Source: Roseovarius sp. 217 (GTDB taxonomy: Bacteria > Pseudomonadota > Alphaproteobacteria > Rhodobacterales > Rhodobacteraceae). From it: a stretch of DNA of 64,000 nucleotides. The DNA lies in the NCBI RefSeq assembly GCF_000152845.1, contig NZ_CH902584.1, positions 1,392,933-1,456,932 of the forward strand, written 5' to 3'. The position numbers and the translations under genes are program-made. Below the pieces are notes generated by a model. It worked only from the letters and a program-made list of their open reading frames with translations, ran no database searches and had not been told where the DNA came from. Positions 63,165 through 64,000 of this stretch are shown here, piece by piece. Every line of letters begins with the position of its first letter. Position 1 is the stretch's first letter.

Positions 63165-64000
63165 TTTGCACCCCGCCAAGGATGAGATTTAAACCAGGCT
63201 ACGGTGTAGGCCACCGCGATAAGCGCCCCGAACCCGATAAAGTTCGCAAGCGTGATGTTCCAGGTATTGCGTCCGATCTGGTCCATGACGAAACCCGAAA
63301 AGCGGGCGAACACCATGGAGAAGACGAAGACCGCCAGCGATTGCTGCCCGACCTTCAGAATCATTTTGAGCAGAACTCCCCAAATGTAAGAGATGATGCC
63401 GTTGCCAGCGACGCGGAGGCGATTACCACCTTCTCCGGCCGCTGCCCAGCACAGATATGCAAGGGCGAGAAAATGTACATAGCGCAGGATGCCGAAATCG
63501 GATTTGTTGAAGAGCCAGTTGTTTGCGCCGCGCCAGTCGCGGGCCCAGTCAAAACCGAATTCGCGCACGCCGATGTTGGAAAGTGGGATATTTGCAATCA
63601 CAAGCGCCAGAGCGATGCCGATCAACACTTGGTTGACCGGTGGCTTGGGCAGCCAGCCGCGCATAAAGGCAAAGCCGGTGAAAAAGATCAATTGCCAGCC
63701 GAAGGGGTTAAAGAACCATTCCCGATTCGACCATGGCTCTGCCGGAAAGGCGAGATGAAGATGGCCCAGCCCAAGTGAGTCGAGGATGAATTGCTGCGCC
63801 ATGAGCCATGTGAGACCCATCGCCCCCGCCACCGCCCAGAGGCTGATGCGGCTCAGCGCCATGATGACCGGCATCATCACGAGGATGACCATATACATCG
63901 GAAGGATGTCGAAATAATTTGGCACATAGGTGAGCGTGAACAGCCCGACCAGTTGAGGCGCGGGGTTTGCAAAGAAGTGCTGAAGATTGAGCGAACTGAC
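63161..64000 (-). CDS. opgC: OpgC acyltransferase-type membrane protein, C-terminal 280 codons only
   Basis: Open to the right window edge. The visible part reads LNLQHFFANPAPQLVGLFTL then PNYFDILPMYMVILVMMPVI, followed by further membrane helices to the end. This matches OpgC, an acyltransferase-3-type enzyme that adds succinyl groups to periplasmic glucans. Reading through from 64000 gives no stop, so the true start is outside. It overlaps opgG by four bases and is the first of opgC-opgG-opgH. Confidence 0.9.
   Translation of the reverse strand, partial: VSSLNLQHFFANPAPQLVGLFTLTYVPNYFDILPMYMVILVMMPVIMALSRISLWAVAGAMGLTWLMAQQFILDSLGLGHLHLAFPAEPWSNREWFFNPFGWQLIFFTGFAFMRGWLPKPPVNQVLIGIALALVIANIPLSNIGVREFGFDWARDWRGANNWLFNKSDFGILRYVHFLALAYLCWAAAGEGGNRLRVAGNGIISYIWGVLLKMILKVGQQSLAVFVFSMVFARFSGFVMDQIGRNTWNITLANFIGFGALIAVAYTVAWFKSHPWRGAK

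Noticed and set aside
1..64000. tRNA, rRNA, CRISPR arrays, insertion sequences, integrases, attachment sites or prophage genes
   Set aside because: I looked in the gaps and found no cloverleaf, array, transposase or integrase. Apart from the AT-rich patch near 33 kb, gene order and composition look chromosomal.

Overview
This window is a stretch of ordinary, GC-rich (roughly 60% or more), densely packed chromosome from an alphaproteobacterium. It is most likely a member of the Rhodobacterales, Roseobacter group. The evidence is a RegB/SenC/RegA redox regulon, a MipZ division-site ATPase, AddAB instead of RecBCD, TimA, FxsA, a TIGR02186/TauE pair, ETF-ubiquinone oxidoreductase, AmgK/MurU cell-wall recycling and an OpgC/G/H glucan operon. 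No tRNA, rRNA, insertion sequence, prophage or CRISPR array is visible, and no gene-free stretch exceeds 300 bases. Both ends cut through genes: argJ on the left and opgC on the right.

Layout. 0-6.5 kb: argJ (partial) and a periplasmic parvulin diverge from secA, which is followed by two exported proteins, one a solute-binding/OmpA fusion. 6.5-10.6 kb: dnaK-dnaJ-radC on the minus strand behind a near-perfect alphaproteobacterial heat-shock promoter. 10.7-18 kb: AlkB, a YdcH-type small protein, a TrmN6-like methylase, DUF2007, polyprenyl diphosphate synthase, IspE, a TPR lipid- or envelope-type protein and ETF-QO. 18.2-24.6 kb (plus strand): greA, a membrane protein, a universal stress protein, nfuA-tsaB-rimI behind a probable Irr box, TauE/TIGR02186 and a transglutaminase-like protein. 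24.6-32.6 kb: SDR and RecD-like helicase, mipZ, an EamA transporter, an HpaI-type aldolase with glucokinase, and parE.

32.6-34 kb is the only clearly unusual patch. It holds an AT-rich orphan coding for a three-helix membrane protein with a coiled coil, then a DUF1127 gene with an AT-rich palindromic upstream region. 34-41.7 kb: fxsA, timA-mltA-smr (overlapping), an MFS transporter, hslVU, an M20 amidohydrolase and trxA. 41.7-54.5 kb: addA, addB, murU, amgK and tsaE as one overlapping minus-strand operon, a PAS protein, then regB divergent from senC-regA. 54.7-58.8 kb: a glycosyltransferase, a GT14-type glycosyltransferase and a two-part sulfotransferase, probably for a surface glycan. 58.9-64 kb: a secreted esterase, then opgC-opgG-opgH for periplasmic glucans.

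Taken together the window is mostly housekeeping: protein export and folding, heat shock, Fe-S and tRNA modification, isoprenoids, recombination repair, wall recycling and redox control. I do not see a clear multi-gene defence or mobile system. The best leads for something new are the AT-rich orphan with its DUF1127 neighbour, the glycan/sulfotransferase trio, and the kinase-less PAS protein behind regB.
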